From NCBI RefSeq assembly GCF_006227205.1, contig NZ_VCNG01000012.1:124001-188000 (forward strand): a DNA stretch of 64,000 nt. The letters run 5' to 3'. How positions within the stretch are numbered: the first letter of the stretch is position 1; each line of letters opens with the position of its first letter. This document shows positions 61,505 to 64,000 of the stretch, in pieces. The position numbers and the translations under genes were made by a program. A model generated the notes under the pieces. The model was not told where the DNA came from. It did no database searches and saw only the letters and a list, made by a program, of their open reading frames with translations. Source of the stretch: Pseudomonas sp. ICMP22404. GTDB lineage: Bacteria; Pseudomonadota; Gammaproteobacteria; Pseudomonadales; Pseudomonadaceae.

Positions 61505-62874
61505 TGGCCAAGCATGAAAGAGGCTTGCGCTTCCAGCCCAGCGGCGGAAGCCGGGCCCCACAAGTGCCGACCGGCAAGAAACAGCGTCTGACCATCGAGC
61601 GCCTGGCCAATGATGGCCGGGGCATCGCTTTTGTCGACGGGCGAACCTGGTTCGTCATCGGCGCCCTGGCCGGCGAAGAGGTCGAGGCGCGGGTGCTGGG
61701 TGCCCATGGCAAGGTGGTCGAGGCACGCACCGAGCGGGTGTTTCAGGCCAGTGAACTGCGCCGCGCTGCGCCGTGCATTCATGCCGGTCGATGTGGCGGT
61801 TGCAGCGTTCAACACCTGCCCCACGACGAACAGCTCGCCCTGAAACAGCGCATGCTCGCCGAGCAATTGTCGCGGGTCGCCGGTGTGGCGCCGGACGAAT
61901 GGGCTGCGCCGCTGAGCGGGCCGGAATTCGCTTACCGGCGTCGCGCCCGCGTGGCGGTACGCTGGGACCAGAAAGCGAAGAAACTTGAGGTCGGATTCCG
62001 TGCCGTCGGCAGCCAGGACATTGTCGCCATCGGCGATTGCCCGGTGCTGGTACAGCCTTTGCAACCGATCATGAGCCGCCTGCCGGACATGCTCCGCCGC
62101 TTGAGCAAACCCCAGGCACTGGGGCATGTGGAATTGTTCGCCGGCTCGTCCCTGGCGGTATTGCTGCGGCACATGACGCCGCTGTCGGAAGCCGACCTGA
62201 CGATCCTCAAGGATTTCTGCGCATTCCATGGCGCCCAACTGTGGCTGCACGGCGAAGGTGAGCCGCAACCGGTCGAAGCTGGATTGACCTTGGGTTATCG
62301 CCTGGACACTTGGGACCTGGACCTGGCTTATCGGCCGGGGGATTTCATCCAGGTGAACGCCGGGGTCAACGAGGCGATGATCGCCCAGGCCCTGCAATGG
62401 CTGGCGCCGCGATCCGAGGAGCGGGTGCTGGACCTGTTCTGCGGCCTGGGCAACTTTGCCTTGCCGTTGGCGCGGTGCGTGCGTGAGGTGGTGGCCGTGG
62501 AAGGCGTGCAGACCATGGTGGATCGGGCGGCGGCCAATGCCGTCAGCAATAATTTGAATAACACTGCCTTTTTTCAGGCCGATTTATCCCAGCCACTGGC
62601 GGGTGCCGAGTGGATCGGCGAAGGCTTTTCTGCGGTACTCTTGGACCCACCCCGTGACGGTGCTTTCGAGGTGGTGCGCAAGCTGGCGTCCCTGGGCGCC
62701 AAACGGTTGGTTTATGTATCGTGCAACCCGGCAACTTTGGCCCGGGATACGGTCGAATTGATCAAGCAGGGCTACCGGTTAAAACGTGCCGGGATTCTCG
62801 ATATGTTTCCTCAAACGGCGCATGTCGAGGCCATGGCGTTATTTGAAGCGAGCCAGGATGGCTTGTCCGACTGA
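61504..62874 (+). CDS. rlmD: 23S rRNA (uracil(1939)-C5)-methyltransferase RlmD
   Basis: 456 residues. An N-terminal TRAM domain (LTIERLANDGRGIAFVDGRTWFV), a 4Fe-4S cysteine cluster (APCIHAGRCGGCSVQHL), the SAM-binding VLDLFCGLGNFALPLA, and the catalytic Cys in VYVSCNPATLARD are present. It methylates U1939 of 23S rRNA. The one-base overlap with cysM indicates co-transcription. Confidence 0.96.
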   Translation: MAKHERGLRFQPSGGSRAPQVPTGKKQRLTIERLANDGRGIAFVDGRTWFVIGALAGEEVEARVLGAHGKVVEARTERVFQASELRRAAPCIHAGRCGGCSVQHLPHDEQLALKQRMLAEQLSRVAGVAPDEWAAPLSGPEFAYRRRARVAVRWDQKAKKLEVGFRAVGSQDIVAIGDCPVLVQPLQPIMSRLPDMLRRLSKPQALGHVELFAGSSLAVLLRHMTPLSEADLTILKDFCAFHGAQLWLHGEGEPQPVEAGLTLGYRLDTWDLDLAYRPGDFIQVNAGVNEAMIAQALQWLAPRSEERVLDLFCGLGNFALPLARCVREVVAVEGVQTMVDRAAANAVSNNLNNTAFFQADLSQPLAGAEWIGEGFSAVLLDPPRDGAFEVVRKLASLGAKRLVYVSCNPATLARDTVELIKQGYRLKRAGILDMFPQTAHVEAMALFEASQDGLSD

Positions 62875-62975
62875 CCCGTTCGTGTCACCCCGCCACAGTC
62901 CTGGGCGGAAACACGGGCAACGAAGGTCAGCGATGTTGACGCATTGAATCTGCGTCGTAGGGAAGGTAAGCAAAG

Positions 62976-64000
62976 ATGGTACAGGTGAGAGCACACCAGC
63001 CGATCAACACCGACGGCAGTATCAATCTCGAGGCTTGGCTCGATCACGCGGTCAGTATCGACATGGCACTGGATCGCGAAGCCTTGAAGGAAGCCTGCGA
63101 GTTCGCTCGTGAGGCGGAACAGCAACACAACGCGGCGAAGAACCTCTGGTCCGAAGGCACGTCGAGTTTCCAGACGGGCCTGGAGATCGCCGAGATCCTC
63201 GCCGACCTCAAGCTCGACCAGGATTCGCTGGTGGCTGCCGTGCTGTACCGTGGCGTGCGCGAAGGCCAGATCCAGCTGTCGGTGGTCAGCCAGCGCTTCG
63301 GCGCGGTGGTCGCCAAGCTGATCGATGGCGTGCTGCGCATGGCGGCCATCAGCGCCAGCCTCAGCCCGCGTCATTCCATGGTCCTGGGTACCCAGGGCCA
63401 GGTGGAAAACCTGCGCAAGATGCTCGTGGCCATGGTCGACGACGTGCGCGTCGCGCTGATCAAGCTGGCCGAGCGCACTTGCGCGATCCGCGCGGTGAAA
63501 GCCGCCGACGACGAAAAACGCAATCGTGTCGCCCGGGAAGTGTTCGACATCTATGCCCCCCTGGCTCACCGTTTGGGCATCGGTCATATCAAGTGGGAGC
63601 TGGAGGATTTGTCCTTCCGCTACCTGGAGCCGGATCAGTACAAACAAATCGCCAAGCTGCTGCATGAGCGGCGCCTGGACCGCGAGCGCTTCATCACCGA
63701 CGTGATGACCCAACTGCGGGAAGAACTGCAGGCCACGGGCGTGGAGGCCGACATCAGCGGCCGGGCCAAGCACATCTATTCGATCTGGCGCAAAATGCAG
63801 CGCAAGGGGCTGGAGTTCAGCCAGATCTATGACGTGCGCGCCGTTCGCGTGCTGGTCCCGGAAATGCGCGACTGCTACACCGCGCTGGGGATCGTCCATA
63901 CCTTGTGGCGGCACATTCCGAAGGAGTTCGACGACTACATCGCCAACCCCAAGGAAAATGGCTATCGCTCGCTGCACACCGCGGTGATTGGTCCCGAGGG
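62976..64000 (+). CDS. relA: GTP pyrophosphokinase RelA (5' part, 3' end outside window)
   Basis: The window holds the first ~341 residues of the (p)ppGpp synthetase that responds to uncharged tRNA on the ribosome. The N-terminal hydrolase-like domain is present but lacks the HD pair of bifunctional SpoT (LVAAVLYRGVREGQI where SpoT has HDV). The synthetase domain begins with AKHIYSIWRKMQRKG, YDVRAVRVLV and ENGYRSLHTAVIGP. ATG 62976 follows GGAAGG. The reading frame is open to the window edge. The order cysM-rlmD-relA is conserved in pseudomonads. Confidence 0.96.
   Translation, partial: MVQVRAHQPINTDGSINLEAWLDHAVSIDMALDREALKEACEFAREAEQQHNAAKNLWSEGTSSFQTGLEIAEILADLKLDQDSLVAAVLYRGVREGQIQLSVVSQRFGAVVAKLIDGVLRMAAISASLSPRHSMVLGTQGQVENLRKMLVAMVDDVRVALIKLAERTCAIRAVKAADDEKRNRVAREVFDIYAPLAHRLGIGHIKWELEDLSFRYLEPDQYKQIAKLLHERRLDRERFITDVMTQLREELQATGVEADISGRAKHIYSIWRKMQRKGLEFSQIYDVRAVRVLVPEMRDCYTALGIVHTLWRHIPKEFDDYIANPKENGYRSLHTAVIGPE

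Overview
The window is a stretch of GC-rich chromosome from a fluorescent Pseudomonas (P. fluorescens group or a close relative). The evidence is the gene content (lysC-csrA/rsmA-tRNA block, amrZ, flgZ-flgN-flgM, oprH-phoP-phoQ, pcpS-type PPTase, ldhA-gacS, cysM-rlmD-relA) and a high density of two families of paired REP (REPIN-like) palindromes between genes. The window opens inside lysC and closes inside relA.

Layout. 1-1816: 3' end of lysC, csrA (rsmA), tRNA-Ser(GCT) and two identical tRNA-Arg(ACG) genes. 1819-5464: a small exported protein, the MgtE magnesium channel, the AmrZ regulator and tRNA-Arg(CCT). 5749-17656: a two-partner-secretion / contact-dependent growth inhibition (CDI) locus in the order TpsB transporter, HlyC-like lysine acyltransferase, about 3070-residue CdiA-type exoprotein, small immunity protein. 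The tip of the exoprotein is an AT-richer nuclease module. It is followed by decayed AT-rich sequence and an orphan PoNi-type immunity gene (18181-19077). 19399-24681: a receiver-TPR protein with a soluble histidine kinase, a glutamine-synthetase-family enzyme and an MFS permease. 24804-32605: flagellar and chemotaxis genes (flgZ, flgN, flgM and flgA leftward; cheV, cheR and flgBCDE rightward) with recognisable sigma-54 and FliA promoters. 32875-38857: class Ia ribonucleotide reductase nrdA with a long, hairpin-rich upstream region, then an RstAB-like two-component system. 38975-43587: PPTase, dienelactone hydrolase and oprH-phoP-phoQ. 43724-54062: AraC regulator, dctA with a sigma-54 promoter, CoA-transferase/racemase, sprT, a Yip1-family membrane protein, ttcA, a 3-methyladenine glycosylase-like gene, the arsC-wrbA-DUF2069 group, a TlpA-like lipoprotein and a META lipoprotein. 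54240-64000: ldhA, gacS, a PirRS-like two-component system, cysM, rlmD and partial relA.

How it fits together. Much of the window is signalling for the switch between motile, sessile and secondary-metabolite lifestyles: GacS at the top and RsmA/CsrA at the bottom of the Gac/Rsm cascade, AmrZ, the c-di-GMP brake FlgZ, flagellar and chemotaxis genes, PhoPQ/OprH and RelA. Against this core background the CDI locus is the clear accessory element. It carries a likely lipid-modifying acyltransferase, a nuclease warhead with a YezG-like immunity partner, and a spare immunity gene next to remnants that may come from earlier toxin modules.

All functions are inferred from sequence recognition alone; no database search was possible.
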